From NCBI RefSeq assembly GCF_014705655.1, contig NZ_JACXIY010000044.1, positions 1 through 60,848 of the forward strand: DNA of 60,848 bases, written 5' to 3'. Shown piece after piece: positions 34,560-43,033 of this stretch (positions within the stretch are counted from its first letter, which is position 1; the number at the start of each line of letters is the position of its first letter). Made by a program: the position numbers and the translations under genes. The notes below the pieces were generated by a model. That model was not told the origin of the DNA and did no database searches. It saw only the letters and a program-made list of their open reading frames with translations. This DNA comes from Paenibacillus arenilitoris (GTDB lineage Bacteria > Bacillota > Bacilli > Paenibacillales > Paenibacillaceae).

Positions 34560-36836
34560 TCAACCGCTATGCTTTATCCGATTATCTCGATACTGCTTAG
34601 GCGTGATCCCTTCCAGCTTCTTAAAATATCGAATGAAATTTTGAGAATTGCTGAACCGCAGCTTTTCTGCGATCTCCTGAATTTGATCTTCGGTCTCGGC
34701 CAGCAGTTTTCTCGCCATATTCAGCCTGTTTTGAGATAAATAATCACTGAAGCTGATCCCCTTTTCTTTTCGGAAAATTTGCCCCAAATAGTTCGGGTTA
34801 TAATGAAGACGGGCCGCGCAGGCTTCCAGCGTCAGCTCCGGATCGAATTCGTCATGGATGATTTGAATGAGTGTTCTGATGATACTCATCTGCCGGGATT
34901 CACTGCGGGCCAGCATCTCCTCCAAGATCGGTTCAACGATATGCTCGTAAATCCAATCCTCCAATTCATTAACGGAAGTTTGCAGCAGCCGGTCCAGCTT
35001 TTGAAAAATCGGTATTTCTTCGACCAAGGCTGTATACCTTTCCTCCGCTTGATGGGAAATCTTGATCAAATCCATCAGCAACAGAAAGATAAACATGGAG
35101 CAATCCCGATAGCGATAGTGTCCGGAGCACATTTCCGAAATGATGTTATGCAGCGTACGCTTCGATTGCTCCGCATCACCGAATTTGATCGCATCGATTA
35201 ATTCTTTCACCATAAAACCGGGGTATTTCACCGTATTGCCCAATTCGTTCGCATCAAAATCCGAAGCATACAGGATGGCCTCCCTGCCGTGCATGAACCT
35301 TGACTTTAACGCATCCGCCGCCTCGTCGTAAGCCGAAGAAGCTTCCGCCGGCTGATTGAACGGATCGCTGATCCCTATGCTTACGTGAAGACGCAGAAAC
35401 TGCTTTACAGCTTCCTGGATCGTACGCGAAAGTAAATATAGCTCCTCCTTGAAAGCGTCAATATTTCGATGCGCTGAGCCGAGCAGAACGACCTGCGTAC
35501 GATTGATAATGACGGGATTCAGCACGATCCATTCCGCGGCGGTTTCGCCCAGCATATTTTTTATCGCAAATAATAAAAGATCGCGGTCCTTTTCCAAATA
35601 ACCGCTATTCTTTAATGTATCGATTTGAACGGCGAGCACACAAAATTGGTTCCAGTCCGTATCACGCCTGAAGTTATTTTCAATTTCCTGAGGCTTCACT
35701 TCACCTCGAAACAATTGATAAGCAAAAAAATCATTCAGCTGATTCGTTTGCATATACAATTGGCCCCTAAGTTTCTGGCTGTCCTGAAAAAAAACCTGCA
35801 TCCGGTTATGAATAAAATCCATTTCGTTGCTTTGCGGCTGGCCATTCCATTTATCCGCTGAGTTCATGGAGACCATTTGGTACAACTGTTGGATAGGCGT
35901 ATATAATCTTCGGGTCCCGTATAAGGAAAGCACGAAAAATACGCCGCTCACGACAAAACCGGTAAAAAAAATAAACAGACCGATAAATCGGGAGCTTTGC
36001 GCGGTCTCCAGGGTCGATACCATCGACAAATAAGTCCATTCGTATTTCTCGGAATGCCGATAAATGAACGAATAATCGGAACCGTTGATTCTGGCTGAGA
36101 AATTGCCGTGCGGATATTGCTTCACTTGCGATTGTAACGTTCGGACAATACGATTCACGTCTTGCTTGCGAAGAGCATACTGCGTGATGTTCCGAATCGC
36201 TTTGCCCTTGTCGTCAATCAGCGTCATTTGGCCCAAGTCTTTACTTCGTATCAGCTCGCGAAAAAGATCACTGCTCGAAATTTTAATGGTCACGATTCCC
36301 TGATCCCGGTCAAAGGCTGAAGAAGGCACCTTCAATGTATATTGGAAAAACTCGGAATCCGCTGTTTTACTCCATGTCGAGCCTGAGGCGAATCGCCTAA
36401 GCCGAACCATCTCTTCATCGGTGTATGCCTCGGTTATCGAGAGAGCTCCTCCGTTTTGTAAAACCCATCCTTTTTCCAAATTAACAATTTCCAGACTGTT
36501 AATAATCGAGGAATGCGAATATAATGAGCTGATCTCCGACACGATGTCGTTAACTTTTACATAATTGTCATAGCTGATCATCGTGAGGTCTTCGTCCAAT
36601 ACGGCTGTAAAGCTCGGCAGCCGAGTGAATTGGATGATGGCGCTTTCAACGGTTTGCAACGAATTTTCCAGCTGCAGCTGCGTCTGTTGTAACAGCTGTG
36701 CGTTTATTTTATCGATCTTCTCGTTCATTAAGCTGGAGGTCTTATAGTAGGCAATATAACCGAGAAACGAAATGGCAACGATGACCAGTGCGATGTTGAA
36801 GGAAAGCAGTTTTACGAAGTAGCTTTTCTTTCTCAT
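34560..36836 (-). CDS. membrane-bound AraC-type transcriptional regulator
   Basis: A 758-residue one-component regulator. A membrane helix (about 8-31) is followed by a large extracytoplasmic sensor region and a second helix (about 285-310, FIGLFIFFTGFVVSGVFFVL). A cytoplasmic linker follows, then a C-terminal AraC DNA-binding domain with LTLEACAARLHYNPNYLGQIFRKEKG and QIQEIAEKLRFSNSQNFIRYFKKLEG. There is no kinase or receiver domain. The ATG at 36836 has GGAGGG 6 bases upstream. It stands directly upstream of the seven-gene transport unit in the same direction, so it probably senses an external sugar and activates that unit. A terminator separates it from the GH36 gene upstream. Confidence 0.9.
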   Translation of the reverse strand: MRKKSYFVKLLSFNIALVIVAISFLGYIAYYKTSSLMNEKIDKINAQLLQQTQLQLENSLQTVESAIIQFTRLPSFTAVLDEDLTMISYDNYVKVNDIVSEISSLYSHSSIINSLEIVNLEKGWVLQNGGALSITEAYTDEEMVRLRRFASGSTWSKTADSEFFQYTLKVPSSAFDRDQGIVTIKISSSDLFRELIRSKDLGQMTLIDDKGKAIRNITQYALRKQDVNRIVRTLQSQVKQYPHGNFSARINGSDYSFIYRHSEKYEWTYLSMVSTLETAQSSRFIGLFIFFTGFVVSGVFFVLSLYGTRRLYTPIQQLYQMVSMNSADKWNGQPQSNEMDFIHNRMQVFFQDSQKLRGQLYMQTNQLNDFFAYQLFRGEVKPQEIENNFRRDTDWNQFCVLAVQIDTLKNSGYLEKDRDLLLFAIKNMLGETAAEWIVLNPVIINRTQVVLLGSAHRNIDAFKEELYLLSRTIQEAVKQFLRLHVSIGISDPFNQPAEASSAYDEAADALKSRFMHGREAILYASDFDANELGNTVKYPGFMVKELIDAIKFGDAEQSKRTLHNIISEMCSGHYRYRDCSMFIFLLLMDLIKISHQAEERYTALVEEIPIFQKLDRLLQTSVNELEDWIYEHIVEPILEEMLARSESRQMSIIRTLIQIIHDEFDPELTLEACAARLHYNPNYLGQIFRKEKGISFSDYLSQNRLNMARKLLAETEDQIQEIAEKLRFSNSQNFIRYFKKLEGITPKQYRDNRIKHSG

Positions 36837-36865
36837 AATCATCCCTCCATTCGAAATAGAAAGCA

Positions 36866-36896
36866 TAAAAAACCGCTATTTTTAAGCGGCTTTTTA
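36866..36896 (-). terminator. rho-independent terminator of the cupin-Gfo-GH36 unit
   Basis: CCGCT (36873-36877) pairs with AGCGG (36885-36889) around an AT-rich loop, with T runs on either side, so it can act in both directions. It lies about 70 bases past the GH36 stop codon and isolates the AraC gene from upstream transcription. Confidence 0.7.
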
Positions 36897-36965
36897 TTCC
36901 TCCAATAGCTGCAGGATCTCCTATGAATGAACTCTCTCACTGACATAACGATGTTACGATTTTAC

Positions 36966-38759
36966 TTATTCCGCTTCGGTTTTGAAGTAAAGCACTTTGG
37001 CGCAGTGCGCATCCAGGCCTCTCAGTTGAACCTTATCCGTGTATACTCCGATTTCCTCATCCGTCCAATAATCATAAAGGAGATGACTTCCCTCCAACAC
37101 GAAATCGAAGTCCTTCGGTACATCGTCAAAGTTAAACACACAGATCGCCTGCCGGTTCCCCAAATCAATTCGCCCGATGATATGGTTATTATCGTCGAAA
37201 CGGGCCGCTTTGCCCGTCGGAGGAAGCAGCTTTCTTAACACATTCATATTGTTCTCGGACATAGAAGGGATCAAGTCGCCGCTGACAATCATACCGCCGG
37301 ACGCTAAAATAACCGCTTTATGGAATTCAAACTCCTGGTCGGAGATGACCGAGGATGTCTCTGCAATCTCCCCGCTTATCGTCCGGGATTTAAAGGTCAC
37401 TCTCTCGAGTACGATGACGTCCGGGTCGTTGTACCACAGGGTGTCATTTTGCCAGTTGCGACGGAACTGCTCCTTCGCATTGCCGCTCACATGCTTCCAA
37501 TCCCTTGCGATATCATTCGTAATCCGGTTGCCGTGAACAAGACCAAGCAGCGGCCAGAATGGCGCGTTACAGCCGAGAATGAAGCTGTCATGTCCGACTT
37601 CGTCGACAATGGCCTTTATACCGCGACGGAATGCCTCGATGCGGGTTGCGTTTTGATCATAACGCTTCCCCGGCAGCCCGCCGTATTGCAAGAAATCCAA
37701 TTTGAAATAACGCCAGCCCCAATCGTCGTGCATCGTCTTGACGGAGGAACGCAAATAATTCAGCGCTTCAGGATGTGTCGTATCCAGCATATACCATTGT
37801 TTGTCTGGCGATTTCTTTTTTTGTCCGATTCCGTTATACGGTTTTCCCTCTTCGTCTTGGACCAGCCAATCCGGGTGCTCCCGCAGCAATACAGAACCGG
37901 GTTCAACGATGAACGGTGAAAGATAACCGGCGGCTTCCATGCCGTAGGCGCGAATGCCGTCGCTGATCGTTTGGACATCGGCTCCGAGCGCTGGATTTGG
38001 AATTAAGAAATCGCCGTCGGCTGCCGCATATCCACCGTCAATTTGAATCCGTCGCAGCTCGGGAATACGCTGCTTCATCGCCCGCGCATTGTCGTAGAAC
38101 CCTTCCGCCGTCATCGGACGCAGACAATAGTAGGAGCACCAGCCGGTCGGAATTTCCGGATAATGAAGGCGTGGATGATTCCGGTTCAGGTGTCCGGCCA
38201 AATCCTCCAGCAGAAGGTTATGATCGGGACCGGAGGAACATACGAATTCCTCTAAATCCCACGAACCGCCAGCTTCCAACGTCAAGTCTTCCATGTCCAT
38301 AATCACTTCCAGGTAAGAGCCTCTGAACCGAAACTCACCGGAGAACCGGCGGCAAGACGTGAAAGCCAGAAGCTGATGCCCCTGCTTCTCGGGTGACAGC
38401 AGGAACAGATTATATACGGACCATACGTTCTTATGAAACGGCGTCCTTGGCAAACGGAAGAAATCCCAATCGGTTCCATAAGCCCCGATAGGAGAGGGAG
38501 ACGAGAGCGTCCCCCCATATTGGGTTAGCATCTGATAGCCTTCTCCGTAGAAGGGAGTGTCGGGACTGTATGCCGTATTACCGGCGAACAGCACCACTTC
38601 TTTCAATTGCTTCGGCCGGTTGGAGCGGTTCACCACTCTCGCTTGCAGCAGATGATCCGTCCACGATTTTTCTACAACCAATTCATTTTCCGAAGCTGTC
38701 GTATAGTCTGAAAGTCTAACACATGAACCGAATTTCTTTATTTCGTCTAATGTCAGCAT
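36966..38759 (-). CDS. GH36-like alpha-galactosidase family protein
   Basis: A 597-residue cytoplasmic enzyme of the GH36/GH27-related TIM-barrel group. After a beta-sandwich N-terminal domain (about 1-190), PTGWCSYYCLRP opens the barrel. IQIDGGYAAADGDF carries the first acidic loop, YFKLDFLQYGG holds the expected nucleophile Asp355, and NRITNDIARDW offers the acid Asp416. The substrate is most likely a terminal alpha-galactoside. The set of motifs is not that of the classical GH36 type (KWDxN, SCSGGGGR), so another alpha-glycoside is possible. The ATG at 38759 has GAAGGAGG 6 bases upstream. It is the last gene of the unit cupin, dehydrogenase, GH36. Confidence 0.8.
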   Translation of the reverse strand: MLTLDEIKKFGSCVRLSDYTTASENELVVEKSWTDHLLQARVVNRSNRPKQLKEVVLFAGNTAYSPDTPFYGEGYQMLTQYGGTLSSPSPIGAYGTDWDFFRLPRTPFHKNVWSVYNLFLLSPEKQGHQLLAFTSCRRFSGEFRFRGSYLEVIMDMEDLTLEAGGSWDLEEFVCSSGPDHNLLLEDLAGHLNRNHPRLHYPEIPTGWCSYYCLRPMTAEGFYDNARAMKQRIPELRRIQIDGGYAAADGDFLIPNPALGADVQTISDGIRAYGMEAAGYLSPFIVEPGSVLLREHPDWLVQDEEGKPYNGIGQKKKSPDKQWYMLDTTHPEALNYLRSSVKTMHDDWGWRYFKLDFLQYGGLPGKRYDQNATRIEAFRRGIKAIVDEVGHDSFILGCNAPFWPLLGLVHGNRITNDIARDWKHVSGNAKEQFRRNWQNDTLWYNDPDVIVLERVTFKSRTISGEIAETSSVISDQEFEFHKAVILASGGMIVSGDLIPSMSENNMNVLRKLLPPTGKAARFDDNNHIIGRIDLGNRQAICVFNFDDVPKDFDFVLEGSHLLYDYWTDEEIGVYTDKVQLRGLDAHCAKVLYFKTEAE

Positions 38760-38805
38760 GTTGACCTCCTTCAGAAGATGGACAAAGCTGGAACCCAAGT
38801 TGTCG

Positions 38806-39786
38806 TTACGCCTCTCTCAGCGCTTCTTCTACGGTAAGCGTGATGCCTTTTCTCGACGAAACGGCTGCGGCATGCACCAAGCTTTGCGACTTCAAATAAT
38901 CCCTTCCGCTTGGTTTTGGCTCGCGCTGCTGCTTCAACGCAGCCAGAAATTCATCGAGCGACAACAGGTCTCCTACTCCTTCGAAGGTATATACTTCATC
39001 GGGCATCCCATCCCGCATGAGCTTAACTCGATTGCTTGTTATCGAAATCGCCCCCTCCGCGCCTTCGAAACGCCAATCTCCATACCATTCGGTCTGTTTT
39101 CCCTTGGCCATCATGTTGCCGTGGTAATCCACGACCGTCCCGCCGTCAAGCTCCATCCAAGCGGTAAGATGGATCGTCGTCGACTCCGTCCAGCTTCCGG
39201 GCGGATTGCTGTTCTTGGCGAACACTTTAACCGCTTCCTGACCGGTAAAATAACGGATCATATCGAAATGATGAATCGTGACATCTTCCAGCAGCCCGTT
39301 AGCCAGCCGGCCGAAATAAGGAACGGGCACGACATGATAGCGGTCGAATTCGATGTGCACCGATGACATCTTCCCGATGACGCCGCTGTCCAGAAGCTCC
39401 TTTGCTTTCAGCACCGGAGCGAAGAAACGGTAATTCTCGGATATCATGAATGGGATGTGTTTCCGTTCGGCCTGGCCGACTATATATTGCGCATCCTTGA
39501 TGTCGTTTGAAATCGGCTTCTCGCAGAGCACCGGCAGACCATGCGCGAACGCGATCTCGTTAATGGCAGTGTGAATGTGAGGCGGCGTAACATTGATGAC
39601 GAAATCGGGACGCTCGCTAATGATCGCATCTTCCAGAGACGAATAAAATGGGGTTTCCGGATCGATCGTTTCACGCAGCTGGGCGTTCGCTTCAACAACG
39701 CATACCGCCTGCACGCCAGCATGACGTCTCAATCTCTTATACCACCCTGAACCAAAATTTCCTAATCCGACCAGAACCGCCTTCAT
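38806..39786 (-). CDS. Gfo/Idh/MocA family NAD(P)-dependent oxidoreductase
   Basis: A 326-residue sugar dehydrogenase. The N-terminal Rossmann motif is AVLVGLGNFGSGW and the second conserved motif is VLCEKPISNDI, in which the Lys is catalytic. The C-terminal alpha/beta domain is complete. The ATG at 39786 sits 9 bases after GAGAGG; an ATG 9 bases earlier is too close. It lies 24 bases after the cupin gene and 46 before the GH36-like gene. It may oxidise the sugar released by that enzyme, or take part in an oxidation-elimination route to cleave a glycosidic bond. Confidence 0.9.
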   Translation of the reverse strand: MKAVLVGLGNFGSGWYKRLRRHAGVQAVCVVEANAQLRETIDPETPFYSSLEDAIISERPDFVINVTPPHIHTAINEIAFAHGLPVLCEKPISNDIKDAQYIVGQAERKHIPFMISENYRFFAPVLKAKELLDSGVIGKMSSVHIEFDRYHVVPVPYFGRLANGLLEDVTIHHFDMIRYFTGQEAVKVFAKNSNPPGSWTESTTIHLTAWMELDGGTVVDYHGNMMAKGKQTEWYGDWRFEGAEGAISITSNRVKLMRDGMPDEVYTFEGVGDLLSLDEFLAALKQQREPKPSGRDYLKSQSLVHAAAVSSRKGITLTVEEALREA

Positions 39787-39810
39787 GCCGCTCATCCTCT
39801 CTTCGCTTCT

Positions 39811-40173
39811 TTAGATTTGATTTTTGTTACGGGTCGGTCCGGCATGGCACCATAAGACGACAATGGGATCTTCGACGCTTGAAATGAGATGATGGTCCTC
39901 TCCCGGCTCAATAATGACGACATCGCCCGTCTTTACGGGATAAAAGTGCGTCTTGTCGATTTCAACCTCGCCTTTGCCTTGGAGAATGAGGAAAGCTTCG
40001 CAATCTTCGTGCACGTGATAGTCGATGCCGCCAGGGCCGTCGTTCGTATGAGCGCGCGCGCCAGGCTTCTCGAAGGCAAGCCCGCCGTACGTGAGGTGCT
40101 CCCCCGGCATAATATTTTTCAGAATATGTCCTTCCGTAACGTCGGCCAACTGATTGAAACGATAAGTTCTCAT
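39811..40173 (-). CDS. cupin domain protein
   Basis: A 120-residue single-domain cupin. The metal-binding motif 1 is DYHVHEDCEAFLILQGKGEV, and motif 2 is VIIEPGEDHHLISS. The ATG at 40173 has GGGAGGGG 7 bases upstream; the frame continues further back only as an overlap with the divergent regulator region. First gene of the cupin, dehydrogenase, GH36 unit. Small cupins in such loci are often sugar isomerases or sensors, but the role here is not evident. Confidence 0.88.
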   Translation of the reverse strand: MRTYRFNQLADVTEGHILKNIMPGEHLTYGGLAFEKPGARAHTNDGPGGIDYHVHEDCEAFLILQGKGEVEIDKTHFYPVKTGDVVIIEPGEDHHLISSVEDPIVVLWCHAGPTRNKNQI

Positions 40174-40199
40174 TAGAAAACCCCTCCCATGTTCGTTGA

Positions 40200-40217
40200 C
40201 GGGTGAAGTGACACCCG
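40200..40217. promoter_or_regulatory. inverted repeat in a divergent promoter region
   Basis: CGGGTG (40200-40205) and CACCCG (40212-40217) form a perfect 6-bp inverted repeat with a 6-base centre. It lies between the cupin unit and the divergent AraC gene and could be the operator. A TTGACA hexamer at 40245-40250 may belong to the plus-strand promoter, but no good -10 follows it. Confidence 0.35.
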
Positions 40218-40315
40218 GATTAAATTTGATTAAGTATTGCGTTCTTGACAAAGCGGGAAAGAAATGCAATCATTCAACTTATGAAAAATCGATACTCAGC
40301 AACGAGGTGAAGCAG

Positions 40316-41056
40316 ATGGACATCGCATCCTTGCATTACGGTCAGCACCGCGTTCCGGAATGGAGATGGAATGTCCCCGCCGGGGGTCATCCCGGGTTTA
40401 CTTTATGGAGCGTATGGGGCGGAACCGGTCATATCATGCTTGGCAAGAACGGTTACAAGTTAAATGTAGGCGATGTCTTCCTTATTAATTACGAGAAGGA
40501 GGTCGATGCCTATCAAGATGATCTTGCCATTCTTGATGTTCGTTATATAGATTTTACGTTGCGAAATCCGGATAGTTTGCGCGACTTGCCGGAGCATCGG
40601 CATTTTGACCAATATCATTTTGTACTGGAGCTTTTCCATCGCTTTCGTCTGGCGAAAGAAAGCAATCATTCGTCACAAATGAAGATATGGCTGGAAGCCC
40701 TTCTTTCGGAATATCGGGATAAACCGCCGGCACCGGCAAGCGCATACTCGATAAAAATCGAGGAGCTATGCCGCATGTTTCAACAACATCCTCAAGAGCA
40801 ATATGACATCAGCGAACTTGCCCGCAGCTACTCTCTCACGCCGGATCACTTTATCCGGATTTTTAAACAGGAACGCGGCGTTACCCCCTACGCCTATCTG
40901 CAGCGTTGCAGACTGGAGACTGCAAAAACACTTTTGCGGATGTCCGCTCTCAGTATCACGGATATCGCGAACCATTGCGGCTTTTCCGATATTTACAACT
41001 TTTCTCGTTTTTTTCAATCCAAAACAGGATGCTCTCCCAGAAAATTCCGTAATTGA
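40316..41056 (+). CDS. AraC family transcriptional regulator
   Basis: A 246-residue regulator with a short cupin-like sensor domain (about 20-80, TLWSVWGGTGHIMLGKNGY then KLNVGDVFLIN) and a C-terminal AraC domain: YDISELARSYSLTPDHFIRIFKQERG and LSITDIANHCGFSDIYNFSRFFQSKTG. The ATG at 40316 has GAGGTG 6 bases upstream; the frame is open for 40 more codons without family similarity. It is divergent from the cupin, dehydrogenase, GH36 unit and probably controls it. The 141 bases after it, up to the convergent GH97 gene, hold nothing I can identify. Confidence 0.9.
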   Translation: MDIASLHYGQHRVPEWRWNVPAGGHPGFTLWSVWGGTGHIMLGKNGYKLNVGDVFLINYEKEVDAYQDDLAILDVRYIDFTLRNPDSLRDLPEHRHFDQYHFVLELFHRFRLAKESNHSSQMKIWLEALLSEYRDKPPAPASAYSIKIEELCRMFQQHPQEQYDISELARSYSLTPDHFIRIFKQERGVTPYAYLQRCRLETAKTLLRMSALSITDIANHCGFSDIYNFSRFFQSKTGCSPRKFRN

Positions 41057-41197
41057 ATGAAGTTTTGTGCCGCTCGCGCCTCTCCTCCCTTGCCCTTCGA
41101 TGGATTAATCATAGGCTTGCCAAGCTGCAATGTACATGTCAAAATACGATATTGATTTGTGTAAAATCGATATGATGTGCATTTCCGACTTTTGGTT

Positions 41198-43033
41198 TTA
41201 CGTTGTTTTCTTCGTTAGCCGGATGGCGCATCCGCCATTAAATTTTAAAAGAAGGTCAAGCTGATCGCGATTCGTTACGGTTTCCGTACGGACGTTCATA
41301 TCGGTCGAATGCATGAACCTGTAATGATCGTTAGCGGTAATGACTTCTTCGTATATTTCCGCCTCATAGACGACATCGGAATCTAGAAAATGCAGCGGAA
41401 CATGCGCTGTCCTTCCCCCCGCTGCGCATATCGAACCGACATACCAAACCTGTCCGCTGCGTCTGGCCATCGTCACGAAGCGCCCCGGGTAGCCCTCCAG
41501 CAGGAGAGTCTGATCCCAAGCGGCCGGCACTTGCCGCAAAAAACGGTTTCCGGCGCTTTCTTCATAGGCTTCGATCGAGTCTGCGAAGCACTGCATGCCT
41601 GACTCGAATATGACCGGCAACGCCAGCTGATGGCCATGTCCGGTGCGAGTCAGCCTTGAGAACGTAACCGGCGTATAGTCCATCGAACCAACGACGTTGC
41701 GCGTGAACGGTACCGTGCAGTTATGGACCGCATTCGGTCCCTCGGCTAAAGGATTCTTCCAATATTCCGCTCCGAAAATACCTTCACGGGTAAGCACATG
41801 CGGCCAACGCCGCTGTTCGCCCGAAGGCTTGGTGGCGCCGTGATAATTGATCATCAGCTTATACTCCATGGCGATTCGCGCGATAAGGTCATACGCTTTG
41901 ATTCTCTCCTGGGAATCGCTGTCGAAGAAGTCAACCTTAATTCCGCGCGCCCCCCACTCCGCCCATAAAGCCATCTTCCTTCTGGCTTCATCCTCTTCTG
42001 TCAGAGCCTTATAGTGGGACCATAACCAGATCCCGACTCCTTTCGTTTCCGCGTATCGAATGAGCTCCTGCGCGTTGACCGTGCTCTCCTCCGAATCCCA
42101 ACCGCCGTCTACAAGGGAATATTCCCAGCCCATTTCCGACGCGAAATCAATAAATTGGATCTGCTTCTCATGGTCTTTCGGAGAGTCGCTGTCCGGATGC
42201 CACGACCAGCTGGAACGTCCCGGCTTGACCCAAGAGAAGTCCTTCGCTTCCGCAGGGGGATTCAGATGAAAAATCATCGTCGACTCGACAATCGACGCAA
42301 GCTCTCCGCCGATGATGGCCGCTCTCCAAGGCGTTGCGAAGGGACCGTTTGCCGAATTCGGCCCTTCCTGGTCGGGAGCGAAAGCCAAATCAAGCGTACG
42401 CTCGCGCGATCTATTCACTTTCAAATGCGATGCGCAATAATCGCCGTAAACGGCTCCCTCCGTTAGCAGCATCCAACCGGCCTCTCCAACCTGAAAGAGC
42501 ATCGGCATCGCATAGGCCGCTTCATTCATAAGCTCCGGCATGCATAAATCGTACGTACGCTCGTAGCATTCCATAAACTTCGACGCCCATATATTCACTA
42601 ACGGGTCTTGTGGAAGGATAAAGCCGGTCCGTTCGGCATTCACCTTATGTTCTCTCGCGGCGGGCAGCCGGTAGCGAAAGGCAATCCCCTCATTATAGAC
42701 GCGGCAAACCAGCTGCAGCTCATGCCCGTTCTTGTCGAAAACAAGCGTCAATTCATTCGCTTGATTGCGGTATTGCGATTGCTTGCCATGCGGCAATGTA
42801 TACGTCTCATCCACTTTGCCGGTCGAGGCGCTCCGAAAGGATAAGCCGTCAACAAAGCTTTCATAATCGGTCTCGATCCCTAATGGGGATCGTTCAAGAA
42901 ATGATTGATCCCCTCTTTTGACTTCAAAGTAAAGCCTGCCATCTCGATCTAAATGAACCTCGAAACAAATCCGGGAATCTTGCGATGCAAGCGTCCAGCC
43001 CATCTGAACCCCAGTTTCAACATTTCGCGTCAT
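41198..43033 (-). CDS. glycoside hydrolase family 97 protein
   Basis: A 611-residue enzyme of family GH97, which acts on alpha-glucosides (inverting branch) or alpha-galactosides (retaining branch). The N-terminal beta domain is followed by a TIM barrel with WSWHPDSDSPKDHEKQIQFID, SLVDGGWD, GIKVDFFDSDSQ (Asp368) and VLTREGIFGAEYW. An Asp at the VDFF position is what the retaining, alpha-galactosidase-like branch has, so that activity is the better guess. No signal peptide, unlike most Bacteroides members. The ATG at 43033 has GGGAGG 9 bases upstream and overlaps the previous gene by 17 bases. Last gene of its operon. Confidence 0.88.
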   Translation of the reverse strand: MTRNVETGVQMGWTLASQDSRICFEVHLDRDGRLYFEVKRGDQSFLERSPLGIETDYESFVDGLSFRSASTGKVDETYTLPHGKQSQYRNQANELTLVFDKNGHELQLVCRVYNEGIAFRYRLPAAREHKVNAERTGFILPQDPLVNIWASKFMECYERTYDLCMPELMNEAAYAMPMLFQVGEAGWMLLTEGAVYGDYCASHLKVNRSRERTLDLAFAPDQEGPNSANGPFATPWRAAIIGGELASIVESTMIFHLNPPAEAKDFSWVKPGRSSWSWHPDSDSPKDHEKQIQFIDFASEMGWEYSLVDGGWDSEESTVNAQELIRYAETKGVGIWLWSHYKALTEEDEARRKMALWAEWGARGIKVDFFDSDSQERIKAYDLIARIAMEYKLMINYHGATKPSGEQRRWPHVLTREGIFGAEYWKNPLAEGPNAVHNCTVPFTRNVVGSMDYTPVTFSRLTRTGHGHQLALPVIFESGMQCFADSIEAYEESAGNRFLRQVPAAWDQTLLLEGYPGRFVTMARRSGQVWYVGSICAAGGRTAHVPLHFLDSDVVYEAEIYEEVITANDHYRFMHSTDMNVRTETVTNRDQLDLLLKFNGGCAIRLTKKTT

